A stretch of DNA of 64,000 bases from Branchiostoma floridae. Taxonomy: Eukaryota > Chordata > Leptocardii > Amphioxiformes > Branchiostomatidae. A program made the position numbers and the translations under genes. Positions 1-10,452 of the stretch are shown here, piece by piece (position 1 is the stretch's first letter; each line of letters starts with the position of its first letter). The notes below the pieces were generated by a model. That model was given only the letters and a program-made list of their open reading frames with translations, made no database searches and was not told where the DNA came from. The stretch is from contig NC_049990.1 in assembly GCF_000003815.2 (NCBI RefSeq), positions 19,253,004-19,317,003 on the forward strand, in the 5' to 3' direction.

Positions 1-1338
1 CAGAACTCACAAACAAGGGGCCACCGTTAACAAAATTTCGGCCATAACTTTGAGACGTCTGGAGCGAGGACCTTTCCATGGTAGATATGTACCTAAAAGT
101 CAAACCGGGTGCGTTCTATTCTGGAATCAAAATCATGGCATGACTTTGCGGAATTACGAGGCATTTGCGTTTCGCCCTCGAAATCGATAATAAGTCATAA
201 ACCGACAGAAAGTAGAATCGTTGATCTTTCATACACATTTAATTCGTGTAGGTTTGAAATCTTCACCATGGTAAAAACAAGAGGGGAAATAACACGAAAA
301 TCATCTGTTTTCGGGTCCTAATGTTGACGGGAAAGCGATAAAACAGCGACTGAAAAATTTATAACAGTACAAAATGAAGCTAAAATATTATTTATTGTAA
401 CTTACTTGAAATTAAGAAGATAGGGGACTAAATACTGCAGTGACAAGCTTTCTTGTCAGGCGTGTTGACGCCCGGAGTCATGGAACGGACTACTTTCTCT
501 CGTGGAAGGAAAACAGAAACGCATAGAACTCTCGGCGTGGCTTTTCGGCCGAGCTCAGATAAGGTCTTCATTAGCTTTTTATTTGCATGATAAGTATTTC
601 ATTATGTGCACATAACTTAGACTATCTACATACAAAATGTGACAATCGGTGAACACACTCTTGAGCTATTCTCGCCCAATATTTGAACCAAAATCGGCGC
701 CTTCAGTTAAAAAAACTCTAAGGGGCCCAAACCTACAGCAGTTTCTGTCCCAAGAGCTGTCTACCACTCAAATTCACCACCACAGCATGTCCAGAACACT
801 AGATGTTAAAAACGGAAGTTCCACTGCAGTACCTTAAAACGACGCTAGGCTCAATTATTGAACTTTACCTTCGTATTCCTGACCCCTTCTCACCTACTAA
901 ATCTCATCAGCATCCAACCAAGACTCAAGTTATGCTGTTCACAGACGGACGCACGCACAGTCAAACGCGACCAAAATTTAAATGTCTTGGTGAAGGTAAT
1001 AAATCAAGGAACATGGACAAATCATCTAAAGATTCGTTTCAGATAGCATGCCAACAGCTTTCTTTTATCAGCCACTCCGTAGAAAAGTCATCTAAATGAG
1101 TATTTGACGTATAGCTCAGTTGAATCGCACAAATGGGCTACGGTGTTTATACATTATACATGGTCTCCCTCTTTTAATTGAATGACTTAACGTAAGTGCC
1201 GCGGCCGGTGGCCAAGTCCCCATTAAGTGTCGTTGTCTCTTAACAGCCAGTTGAAGCAGAAACTAATCGTCAATTTAGAAATTAAAGTGTGGGGAGTGAT
1301 TGTGCATAGTACAATACGGTGATCATCAGGAACCCTAC
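1..1338. other. No gene recognised; lies 3' of TRIM copy A
   Basis: I see only short open frames with no recognisable protein. In copy B the last glycine-rich exon begins about 430 bases past the second one. Here no such exon occurs in more than 1.3 kb. The sequence matches copy B only in the last 30 or so bases before the second glycine-rich exon, then diverges. Copy A's last exon is therefore lost or lies outside the window. Confidence 0.5.
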
Positions 1339-1425
1339 CTTTCTGCAGTTGAAAGGTCCCACTGACCACCGCACCGCGCCCTCTGGCGGACTTGAGGTCT
1401 TCTACACCCCAACCTGCGGCAGAAC
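1339..1425 (-). CDS. Copy A, second glycine-rich-domain exon
   Basis: The exon is 87 bases (29 codons), phase 1 at both ends, bounded by TAG and GTAGG splice sites. It is the same length and nearly the same sequence as in copies B and D. It contains the short stretch rich in Gly, Ala, Lys and Arg that leads into the LVGQEGE motif of the next exon in other copies. Confidence 0.7.
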
Positions 1426-3208
1426 CTACAAAGTGTGTAAATTTAGAAATGAGACTAAAAAACGGAATCTCCTGAAACCAGTCGAGATTCTGCGGAGGAT
1501 TTAGTCCATGGGGGAGGGGGGGGGGGGGGGCTAAGGGGTTATTTACGTAATCAGCTCTACTCCGACCAAAACAAACTTAAAGTCAGTCTCTGAACTTATT
1601 TAAATCATTTATCAGAATACCTGCCGCCTCTACCCTGTACTGTCCAGTATCTGGTACAGTGAAGTACTGAATCCCGTCCTTCAGCTGCACCAGCCCCTCG
1701 GGGTCCTGTCCGCGGTAGTGGGTCCCCAGGCTGGTCGGGCCCAAACGGCCGGTGGTACCGAGGGTCGTGAAACGGGCAGTGCGGAAGTCTGAATCTTATT
1801 GGTAAAAAATAATCAGTTTGAGTGATCAAAATCAGTCCATAATAAAACATTCTAAAGGGGGTATGGCCTATTTTTAAGAGTCAATACTGACTTTCAAGTC
1901 CTCAATAAGAAAGTAGGACTATCAGAATATGTTATAAGATTATTTCTCTTCGTTAAGATAAATTTGAATACATTGCTACAAAAGTTAGCTTGAGTACCAT
2001 CCTTCGTAGTGACTGCTGGCTCAGCAAGCGAAAGTATTGAGAATGGTACTCAGGCAATACAAAAGTTTGGGGAGCTATGGATGTACCGCATATAAATTGG
2101 GTATATGCATATACTTTCATTTGCAAANNNNNNNNNNNNNNNNNNNNNNNNNNNNNNNNNNNNNNNNNNNNNNNNNNNNNNNNNNNNNNNNNNNNNNNNN
2201 NNNNNNNNNNNNNNNNNNNNNNNNNNNNNNNNNNNNNNNNNNNNNNNNNNNNNNNNNNNNNNNNNNNNNNNNNNNNNNNNNNNNNNNNNNNNNNNNNNNN
2301 NNNNNNNNNNNNNNNNNNNNNNNNNNNNNNNNNNNNNNNNNNNNNNNNNNNNNNNNNNNNNNNNNNNNNNNNNNNNNNNNNNNNNNNNNNNNNNNNNNNN
2401 NNNNNNNNNNNNNNNNNNNNNNNNNNNNNNNNNNNNNNNNNNNNNNNNNNNNNNNNNNNNNNNNNNNNNNNNNNNNNNNNNNNNNNNNNNNNNNNNNNNN
2501 NNNNNNNNNNNNNNNNNNNNNNNNNNNNNNNNNNNNNNNNNNNNNNNNNNNNNNNNNNNNNNNNNNNNNNNNNNNNNNNNNNNNNNNNNNNNNNNNNNNN
2601 NNNNNNNNNNNNNNNNNNNNNNNNNNNNNNNNNNNNNNNNNNNNNNNNNNNNNNNNNNNNNNNNNNNNNNNNNNNNNNNNCCTGACAATAGCCTCGCTAC
2701 AGTCGATGCAAAAAAGCTTCAGGGTCTCCTGTGAGTGGATCCTACACGGTGGCAGGGGACGAGGCTTGATCTTAACGGTGTCGGAATCGGCCTTGAGGAA
2801 TCTGGTCACTGCTATACGGCGGTGGATTGCTACACATTCGTCACATAAAAAGAAGCCACATTCCGTACAGAAGGACTCCGCTCCTGACTTGGTCTCACAG
2901 CTCCCACAAACCAGACTCTCTCCTTCATTAGTCAGCTTCTTGTGGACGTCAACAGTGTCCTTCAGGCTCTCCACAAAGAAATTATCTTTCAGTTCTGCGA
3001 CCCCACGACCCGGAAGTAAAGTCTTGCTGCGACAGGTGGGGCAATCTAACTCACTTTTGACCTTTCGTTTCTTCAAAAGTTCTTCAAGACACTGCAGGCA
3101 GAAGGAATGAAGACAAGACAGTACCTTAGGCCGGCGGTAGGGCTGCAGGCAGATCTGACACTCGAGAAAGTCTTCTGAGAGCCGATTCAGAAGTTTGGAT
3201 TCCGCCAT
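1339..3208 (-). CDS. TRIM-glycine-rich fusion gene, copy A (incomplete)
   Basis: This is a minus-strand gene starting at the conserved MAESKLL start (ATG at 3208). The visible first exon (2681-3208) encodes a RING finger, B-box 1 and most of B-box 2. Its 3' part falls in an N run (2128-2680). Two short exons follow at 1621-1794 and 1339-1425 and match copy B almost base for base. Two oddities mark it as doubtful. About ten residues between the B-boxes (the GHQVIGVEQ stretch in B) are missing. At the gap edge one base is missing relative to B, which shifts the frame within the B-box 2 cysteines. The large last glycine-rich exon is not seen. The family should act as a RING E3 ubiquitin ligase. 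This copy may be a pseudogene or simply badly assembled. Confidence 0.7.
1621..1794 (-). CDS. Copy A, first glycine-rich-domain exon
   Basis: The exon is 174 bases, phase 1 at both ends. It encodes the TTLGTTGR.GPTSLG... segment ending in a YRVEAAG-like strand, equivalent to the start of the ALK/LTK glycine-rich domain. Length and splice sites equal those of copies B and D. Confidence 0.75.
2128..2680. other. Assembly gap (553 N)
   Basis: A run of N hides the 3' half of the copy A TRIM exon and the start of its first intron. Sequence resumes at 2127 with intron sequence matching copy B near 7051. Confidence 0.99.
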
Positions 3209-3992
3209 GTTGAAAAGTTCGAGAGGGTTGAATGTCCAACAGAAGACTGATAAATGAAATCTTATATGTCGAAGACAGTCCAGAAAACGGGAAGATTGTT
3301 ATCTTAAACCGTTACTAAACCTGGAGGTTAAAGGTGTGAGCAGACGTCGGAGGGACCGGGTTGTCTAATTGTTACGGTGCCTGAAAATGACGAGCTGACA
3401 AATATGGCGTTATCCTGATGCGCGTCATGTGATGAGGTGGCGTACCGTAAATCAACGAAAATTTTGCTCCACTTTAAGTGACACTATTCGAAGAGCACAT
3501 GATAAATATTTACCAAACACACCGCAAAATTCGTGGCGATACTGTATTGACGTACGTTTACATTGCTTGCCCTAAGCAAACAGGACAAAGTACACTCGGT
3601 TGCAAAATATCCACAAGAAATCATCTTAAGTAGCAAAAATATCAGATATGACTGATATTCTGAAGACATATCAAAACCATGTAGCTGTAACATTAAAATA
3701 TTACATTTAAAGCATTGTGTACTGTACAAATCATTAAAAACATTTTAGACCACATCAGAATTCAGGCATGTAAACCAACAATCATGAATGTTCGAACGCA
3801 GCACGTATTAGTTGACACAGTGACCATGGTTCGTCGGTGCATAAAAATTGCAACGTTCTGCTACTGGCACCTTGTTCAATAATGTCCTATGAGTTGTGCT
3901 TATTAATAGGATTGATGTGAGAACCTTCCTGTAGTGCTAATCTTTACCCTTTACTGTGTATGCTACCTTATGTCTATGTCGCAGACAATACA
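3209..3992. other. 5' flank of TRIM copy A, no gene seen
   Basis: The first roughly 200 bases resemble the 5' flank of copy B (8406-8640), so the duplication includes upstream sequence. Beyond that I recognise nothing. Confidence 0.5.
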
Positions 3993-4240
3993 TAGCCTCT
4001 ACCAGGCTCAGCGGATCGGTGGTCTAATAGTAGAAATTGGACAAATAAATTCAATAGTACGACAGGGGAGTCGGCCGGCCAGAGAACTTATTTCCTCACC
4101 GCCGGCCAATTAACTCCTAGGCCAATTAACTTCTACAAGGTTTCTATTCCTAACTAGGCCAAAGTTCGATAGGGGATCCCCTATTTCTATAAGGCCAGGA
4201 GGAAGTCTGGCCGGCCAGGCGGGAGTCTGGTAGAGACTAG
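3993..4240. mobile_element. MITE with CTCTACCAGGCT-type inverted ends
   Basis: The left end reads TAGCCTCTACCAGGCTC. The right end is its approximate reverse complement (GAGTCTGGTAGAGACTA). The interior contains repeated GGCCGGCCA blocks and carries no coding sequence. A related element with the same ends lies at 23819-24010. Confidence 0.6.
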
Positions 4241-4465
4241 ACAATGCACCATTTTATTAAATTGTTGGATGTACAGGTTTCTAACCGGTGTCTGCTATAT
4301 GAGACTTCTGATTTAGGGGTTGGAAGTTTATAAAAATGAGGTACACGTGTTCTTCTATAGTGAGATAAGAATCCATTCTTTATTATCATTATTCATGACA
4401 TGTATACATCTTGCGGATTGTTGTCAGAGAGATGGAGTACAATCTCAAGCATGATTAGGGAGATA

Positions 4466-4637
4466 TACTGTAAATGCATCTAAGTTCGCGGAGATTTTCT
4501 TTGGCATTTTGCGATGGTTTTAAGTTCGCAGTAGAGCCATAGTCTGTAGTCTCATATTAATTTGTTCGCGGTGGTTTTTGTTTTGCGGTGAAAACAGCGA
4601 ACATAAAGCCACCGCGAACATTTCTGCATTTACAGTA
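4466..4637. mobile_element. MITE with TACTGTAAATGCA inverted ends
   Basis: The 13-base ends TACTGTAAATGCA and TGCATTTACAGTA flank an interior of imperfect palindromes built on TTCGCGGTGGTTT and AAACCACCGCGAA. Relatives in this window lie at 9457-9522 (one end only), 23545-23756 and 60486-60603. Confidence 0.7.
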
Positions 4638-4670
4638 CACTTTACACAATGAATCAATGGTGTAAAACTA

Positions 4671-4770
4671 NNNNNNNNNNNNNNNNNNNNNNNNNNNNNN
4701 NNNNNNNNNNNNNNNNNNNNNNNNNNNNNNNNNNNNNNNNNNNNNNNNNNNNNNNNNNNNNNNNNNNNNN
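4671..4770. other. Assembly gap (100 N)
   Basis: A run of exactly 100 N, probably a default spacer of unknown true size. Confidence 0.99.
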
Positions 4771-5212
4771 TGTCGCATTTCTCCTTAACATTCAATAGAG
4801 GGTTTACAACAGAACCTAAATTCCAACACTAGACACCCCATGCCCATTGGCCCAACTCAACAAGTATTGACCATAATATAATATTTAGCATACTTCCTAA
4901 TAGCAATTTTGTGTAGTCTCATTCGCAATATTTGATCAGTAAGTGATCATTTGGTTGAATACACCGTGCACCACTATCACAATGTGGATCCTCCAGATTA
5001 TGTAATGTACTAAAAACGGATAAGTCTAAGTACACAATTCCCAGCAATCAGCAGTATTTGAAATCGAAGGAATGCAAATTATATTTGGGATAATACACGA
5101 CATTACAACACACAATTGATCCATCCTTCCTTATAGTAATTTAAGTTTATATTGTTAGAAATGGTTTAAAAGACAATATATGTTTGTGTCCGTATTGCTA
5201 TGAAAATCGTAT
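4771..5212. other. Intergenic, nothing recognised
   Basis: AT-rich sequence 3' of copy B. It probably contains the copy B 3' UTR and poly(A) site, but no signal is clear enough to place. Confidence 0.5.
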
Positions 5213-5832
5213 TTATATCACCCTGGTAAGTACAACATACCCCGGTCCGTCATTGGCCCCTCCTTCACCTCTAGTGTCTAATCCAGAGTTATAGGAGCCG
5301 CCTCCACCCCCACAGGCTCCATTATAGTTATCCCCCCTCCCTCCTCCTGAGTACCCACCCCCTCCTCCTCCCCCACCTCCAGCACCAAGACTCCCTCCCC
5401 CTCCTCCAAACCCGCCCTCTGCATTGTTCTTCACCCCCCTCCCACCGACTCCACCGTTAACGAAAGCTCTCCCACCCTCACCTCCACTATTCCCATCAAT
5501 GCCTCCAAAGTGCACTTTCCCGCTCGCGCCGTCCGTTAGGAGCCCCCCACCTCCCCCACCGACATGCTCATCATCCCCTTGTGTGGCACCTTTTCCGTCA
5601 GAACCTCCTGCAAAGTTAGTAACACCACCTGCGCTGTACTGCCCTGCTGTCACGGTTGTACCGTCACTGTTGGGTTTCCTTTTCTTCAAGAGATCCCCTC
5701 CCCCCGCACCCCCCGCCACGATCAGCGGCGTGTTGTCCGTCTTGGTGACGAAGGTTCCGCCTCCACCACCGACGGCTTGGCTTGACATGTTCTCCGCTCC
5801 CTCTTGGCCTGCAAGTATCTTCAACACTTCAC
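5213..5832 (-). CDS. Copy B, last glycine-rich exon
   Basis: The exon runs from the TTTTAG acceptor to a TAA stop (620 bases). It encodes about 206 residues, dominated by runs of Gly with Ser, Tyr and Asn. The conserved landmarks are GGGGGTFVTKTDNTPLIV near the start, NFAGGSDGKGATQGD in the middle, and GPGYVVLTRVI at the end. The opposite strand is also open and proline-rich, but that is a by-product of GGN codons. Confidence 0.85.
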
Positions 5833-8405
5833 CTAAAATGATATTAGCCACAAAACGGTTTTTGTACCTGAAGCTTAATACATTGCACGTTAATCCTGCC
5901 ACCATGATACTACTGAATGGTGTAATTATGGCTGTAATATCACCGAGGTAGAAAATATACATTAATGAATAGCCATTTTATAGACCTATGGAATGCCAGG
6001 CCAAAAGGATTGAATGTATCATCCAGATAAATGTTTGCCAACAGTTTGGCGTAGATAACTGACATTGCAAGAAGGGAATGCTTTACTTTACTTACTTGTT
6101 TCTGTTCTACCTCTTACGAATAACACAAGACTATGGTTGTCTCCTCTTCCTCTTTCATTGTCTGTTAAAGCAAGGTCGAGTTCAAAATGGTCTTCAATTC
6201 ACAAATGCCAAAGTTTTGTAACTGATTGTGTACAGCACAATGTGGTGATCATCAGGAAGCCTACCTTTCTGCAGTTGAAAGGTCCCACTGACCACCGCAC
6301 CGCGCCCTCTGGCGGACTTGAGGTCTTCTACACCCCAACCTGCGGCAGAACCTACAAAGTGTGTAAATTTAGAAATGAGACTAAAAAACGGAATCTCCTG
6401 AAACCAGTCGAGATTCTGCGGAGGATTTAGTCCATGGGGGAGGGGGGGGGGGGGGGCTAAGGTGTTATTTACGTAATCAGCTCTACTCCGACCAAGACAA
6501 ACTTAAAGTCAGTCTCTGAACTTATTTAAATCATTTATCAGAATACCTGCCGCCTCTACCCTGTACTGTCCAGTATCTGGTACAGTGAAGTACTGAATCC
6601 CGTCCTTCAGCTGCACCAGCCCCTCGTGGTCCTGTCCGCGGTAGTGGGTCCCCAGGCTGGTCGGGCCCAGACGGCCGGTGGTACCGAGGGTCGTGAAACG
6701 GGCAGTGCGGAAGTCTGAATCTTATTGGTAAAAGATAATCAGTTTGAGTGATCAAAATCAGTCCATAATAAAACATTCTAGAGGGTGTATGGTCTATTTT
6801 TAAGAGTCAATACTGACTTTCAAGTCATCAATAAGAAAGTAGGACTATCAGAATATGTTATAAGATTATTTCTCTTCGTTAAGATAAATTTGAATACATT
6901 GCTACAAAAGTTAGCTTGAGTACCATCCTTCGTAGTGACTGCTGGCTCAGCAAGCGAAAGTATTGAGAATGGTACTCAGGCAATACAAAAGTTTGGGGAG
7001 CTATGGATGTACCGCATATAAATTGGGTATATGCATATACTTTCATTTGCAAAATAATACAAGAAATTTTTTTTTTCATGTGTTGAAGCAAGAGGTTAGT
7101 AATTGAGAACATAACACTAAACTTAAGTCTGATGAACTTTAGGGAACTGCGTTGACCTTTATGGGGTTTTCTTCTTTGAATGTAGTGGTTAATAGACTGT
7201 CACAAGTTCTACATAGCGAGTAGTGTTTGTGACTATAGTAATGACCTTAGCAGATATGTATAGTGCATACTTTTATTACTCTTACCCTGCGTTGCCTTGA
7301 CTTCTCCCATGCAAGGCTTGACCTTATATGACGTCTTGCCCTCCTCAAAAGTGATGTAGGCCTTCGCAGGTAACTTGTCTGTGATGTCTGCAAGCTCTAC
7401 TTGTAACAGGTTCTTCAGTCTAATGCTCACGTCTCCACTGACCGCCATGATGTCAAACTCCGACCCATGTTCCACAATGTTTCGTCCAAACTCTGCCGCG
7501 CTCTCTAACGCCACAGTCGCCGTTTCTATCTCTTCTATAGCGGTGGAGAACTCCTTACTCCGGGTCTGGCTCACCGTGTTAACACAGTCCAGTAACTCGG
7601 CTTCTTGTTGATTGACAAGCGCAACTAAATCCTTCCTAGTTTGTTCTGCTTTCTTCTTGATCTTCTCGATAGTTTCGGTGACATTTTTCTCCAGCTCGGT
7701 CATCTGTGCGTGCGCCTGTTGGTCAGCATTCTTAAGATCCACCATCTTCTTTTCGGTTTTTGCAAGAAGAGTGAGTATATCTTCTTTTGCCTTCATAGCT
7801 GTGTCGGTGAAATACTCGTACTTGTGGTCCTTGTGGGACAAAGCAGTGCATACCTGACAAATAGCCTCGCTACAGTCGATGCAGAAGAACTTTAAGGTCT
7901 CCTGTGAGTGGATCCTACACGGTGGCAGGGGGCGAGGCCTGATCTTAACGGTGTCGGATTCGGCCTTGAGCTGCTCTACGCCGATCACCTGGTGACCTTT
8001 GGTGACCTTTATACGACGGTGAATTGCTACACATTCGTCACACAGAAAGTCGCCACATTCCGTACAGAAGGACTCCGCCCCTGACTTGGTCTCACAGCTC
8101 CCACAGACCAGACTTTCTCCTTCATTAGTCAGCTTCTTGTGGACGTCAACCGTGTCCTTCAGGCTCTCCACGAAGAAATTATCTTTTAGTTCCGCGACCC
8201 CGCCACCCGGAAGTAATGTCTTGCTGCGACAGGTGGGGCAATCTAGCTCAGTTTTGACTTTTTGTTTCTTTAGAAACTCTTCAAGACACTTTTGGCAGAA
8301 GGAATGAAGACAAGACAGTACCTTGGGCCGGCGGTAGGGCTGCAGGCAGATCTGACACTCAAGGAAGTCTTCTGAGAGCCGATTCAAAAGTTTCGATTCC
8401 GCCAT
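5213..8405 (-). CDS. TRIM-glycine-rich (ALK/LTK-type) fusion gene, copy B, complete
   Basis: Four exons (8405-7286, 6720-6547, 6351-6265, 5832-5213) splice in phase 1 throughout and give 667 codons including the stop. Residues 17-59 form a C3HC4 RING (C17, C20, C32, H34, C37, C40, C56, C59). B-box 1 spans about 101-138 and B-box 2 about 163-194 (C163, H166, C175, C178, C183, C186, H191, H194). A charged heptad-like coiled coil spans about 205-310. The C-terminal ~290 residues form a glycine-rich domain whose order of motifs matches the ALK/LTK extracellular glycine-rich domain: YRVEAAG, a VLVGQEG-type motif, GGGGGTFV, PLIVAGGAGGG, GFGGGGG, a poly-Gly run, then a final GYVVL strand. RING plus B-boxes implies ubiquitin ligase activity. 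No signal peptide or membrane segment is visible, so the protein is probably cytosolic. The substrate is unknown. Confidence 0.88.
6265..6351 (-). CDS. Copy B, second glycine-rich exon
   Basis: The exon is 87 bases, phase 1 to phase 1, between a TTTGTAG acceptor and a GTAGGC donor. It continues the AAG from the previous exon as GSAAGWG, then a KSARGRG turn and a GTFQLQKG strand. This is the position where ALK/LTK have a GAAGG motif followed by a hydrophobic strand. Confidence 0.8.
6547..6720 (-). CDS. Copy B, first glycine-rich exon
   Basis: The exon is 174 bases, phase 1 to phase 1. Spliced to the TRIM exon it reads D-S-D-F-R-T-A and then TTLGTTGRLGPTSLGT, and ends with a DGIQYFTVPDTG strand. 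GxTGRxGPT followed by a GIQxxxVPxTGxY strand is the opening signature of the ALK/LTK glycine-rich domain. Confidence 0.82.
7286..8405 (-). CDS. Copy B, TRIM (RING / B-box / coiled-coil) exon
   Basis: A single 1120-base exon encodes the full tripartite motif. The start at 8405 is chosen because MAESKLL is conserved in copies A, C and D. An in-frame Met 12 codons upstream is not conserved. The donor CAGG|GTAAGA lies at 7286. Past it the frame runs into a short non-conserved tail, which confirms the splice. Confidence 0.88.
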
Positions 8406-9456
8406 GTTGAAATGTTCGACACGGTGGAACGTCCGAAACAAGGCTGAGAAAAGTATGTTGTATATCCACTAGACAGTCCAGAAGTTACGAACGGGAAGGT
8501 TAATTAAAACGTTACAAAACCTTGACGACAACAGTGTGAGCAGACTCGAAGGGACCGAGTTGTCTACCGGTAACAGTACCTGAAAATGGCCAGTTTGCGA
8601 AGGTGACGTTAAGGTTCTGTACGCCGATCACTTTATGCGGCTGCGCTCAACAAGGTAATGGCGGAGGCGTATTGATTTACGCACGCTTGCATGACCCACG
8701 TAAACAAACAGAACAAAGTACATTTTGTGGCAGCGTCACCCCGGCCGTCACTGTTGTCCGACCTAGCCTGTGAAACATCTCAAATTACCAAAATATCAGG
8801 TTTCCAAGTGTCCAACGACTAAATAGACTAAATTGCTCGAGATCATAGCTTATCTTTGTAGGGGGAACACTAGCCTCCATAGCACGCTCTCTAGGGCCTT
8901 TTTTTAGCTCATAATACACTTTTGCTGGCCATTTCTTTTGTTCTGGGTCGCTGATTGCTGGCTTTTTCTGACCCCAGGCCCCAAGAAATTATTGTGATCA
9001 TTACTTTGCGGGCGACACCCACTAATGTTAGGTAAGGGAGAAGGAAAAACATGGACAATTGACCTGACCTGAGTGTGGGGGTCAACTTGCGTTGCTGGAA
9101 GTCAGACACCCAATTCTTTTTGCTTGAAATAGGAAGAGAATCATTATCAAACATTTTGACAATGTCTTTTGTTAATTTACGGCATGGGGAACTCGACCCT
9201 CACATGTACATATCTGATCACAATTCACACCACTTTTTTCTCGCCACTTACATTCTGATTTGCAAAAAATGAATGCCTGTAAAGTAATGACTGCAATGAT
9301 TTAAAAGTTTGAGGATATTGATAAAAGGCTCCATACTATGAAGTTGTGCCTCAAAATTTGAGTTGTGCTTATTATTTCTGGGTGAGCTTTCAAATCTTTA
9401 TTCATTAACTTATTGATCACCCCTCGTAGACTGCAGTCGAATGCCATAATAGAAAA
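8406..9456. other. 5' flank of copy B, no gene recognised
   Basis: The proximal part is shared with the copy A upstream region. The rest contains no protein I recognise. Confidence 0.45.
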
Positions 9457-9522
9457 ATGTTCGCGGTGGTTTAAAGTTCGCGGTGAAGTGGCGACCGCGA
9501 ACATTTCTGCATTTTACAGTAT
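9457..9522. mobile_element. Truncated MITE end (CGCGAACATTTCTGCATTTTACAGTA)
   Basis: TTCGCGGTGGTTTAAAGTTCGCGG is followed by the GCATTTTACAGTA terminus, matching the right end of the element at 4466-4637. No left terminus is found. Confidence 0.5.
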
Positions 9523-9603
9523 TAGAAAGGAATGTGAGGAGCTACTATTGTCTGGTATTGTCTCTGGAGTGTGGCAGAGCGGTGTCTCACATACGGAGGA
9601 GTT

Positions 9604-10452
9604 TCAAGACAACACCACGTGGCGTGGAAAGATGGTTACAGTACCGTCGTGTGGGTTAGACACCACCAACTGTCCATCCGGCCCCACGGCCAGACCCCAC
9701 GGATCTGTAATGTTCGCGACAGTACGGACAAACTTCCCCCTGGCTTGTGAACATGTCAACCCTGTTGTTGCCACTGTTTGCCACGATGATGTGACCCAAG
9801 GGGCCGATAGAAATACCTTTGAGGGATCTCAGTTGGCCCTCATCGCGGCCAAAGTTTACAAATTCGAATATCTTAACTCCCAAGTGACTGTACACATAAA
9901 CACTTTTGTAGTTCGTCAGCAAGATGTTTCCTTCGTTGTCAGATATGACTCCATTGATTCTCACGCCTCGCTCTTTACTGAACGCTTTAAAACTCCGAAC
10001 GAGAGAGCCATTTGGCTGGAACATCCTTATTGTATCTGCCTCTCCCACGATAACTTTGTTGTTGCGCACGTCTATTGCAATAATGGGACAGGGATAACGA
10101 CCCATTAAGTGTACATCGAACTTCTCTATTAGCAGGCCGTCCCTACGGTACTTAACGACACGTGCATTAAGTTCGGCGCCATATAAAACTCCAATTACCC
10201 ACAGGTAGCCAGGTTCCACGCCAATAGCAACACTGACAGGGAAAATTTTCGTATCCTCACCCGGCACCACCGTTGGAAAGAGGCGCAGAAAGCTCCCATT
10301 TATGCTGAAGACTTGGACCCGGTTGTTGACGTTATCAGCCACAAATATTTCATTGTCATCAGACACAGCCACTCCGTAGTTCAATCTAAATTTTCCAGGT
10401 TCATTTCCTTTACCACCGAAAGTGATCTTCTGCATCATTCTGTCAGGATTTT
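9604..10452 (-). CDS. NHL-repeat exon, with a frameshift near its 3' end
   Basis: The acceptor CTTGCAG lies just before 10452. The frame holds about four to five NHL blades and then shifts at a run of five G (complement of CCCCC near 9740). As read, the frame ends at 9656 with an unrelated tail. In the neighbouring frame the next blade continues as [16 protein letters not shown] and stops at 9604. One extra G, real or a sequencing error, would explain it. Confidence 0.72.

Noticed and set aside
1319-1504. Plus-strand frame (also at 6245-6430) conserved between two loci
   Set aside because: It lies antisense to the second glycine-rich exon and its intron in copies A and B. Conservation reflects the recent A/B duplication, and copy D shows the coding strand.
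1605-1850. Minus-strand frame reading FHDPRYHRPFGPDQPGDPLP (and its equivalents at 6531 and 44896)
   Set aside because: It is the wrong frame of the first glycine-rich exon. The frame that joins in phase 1 to its neighbours reads TTLGTTGxxGPTSLG.
2037-3110. Long frames spanning the N run (plus and minus)
   Set aside because: They are open only because N has no stop codons. Only the minus-strand TRIM part at 2681-3208 has real content.
5424-5951. 175-codon plus-strand proline-rich open frame
   Set aside because: It is the complement of the copy B glycine-rich exon. GGN codons read CCN on the other strand. Splice sites, homology and copies D and E all support the minus strand.
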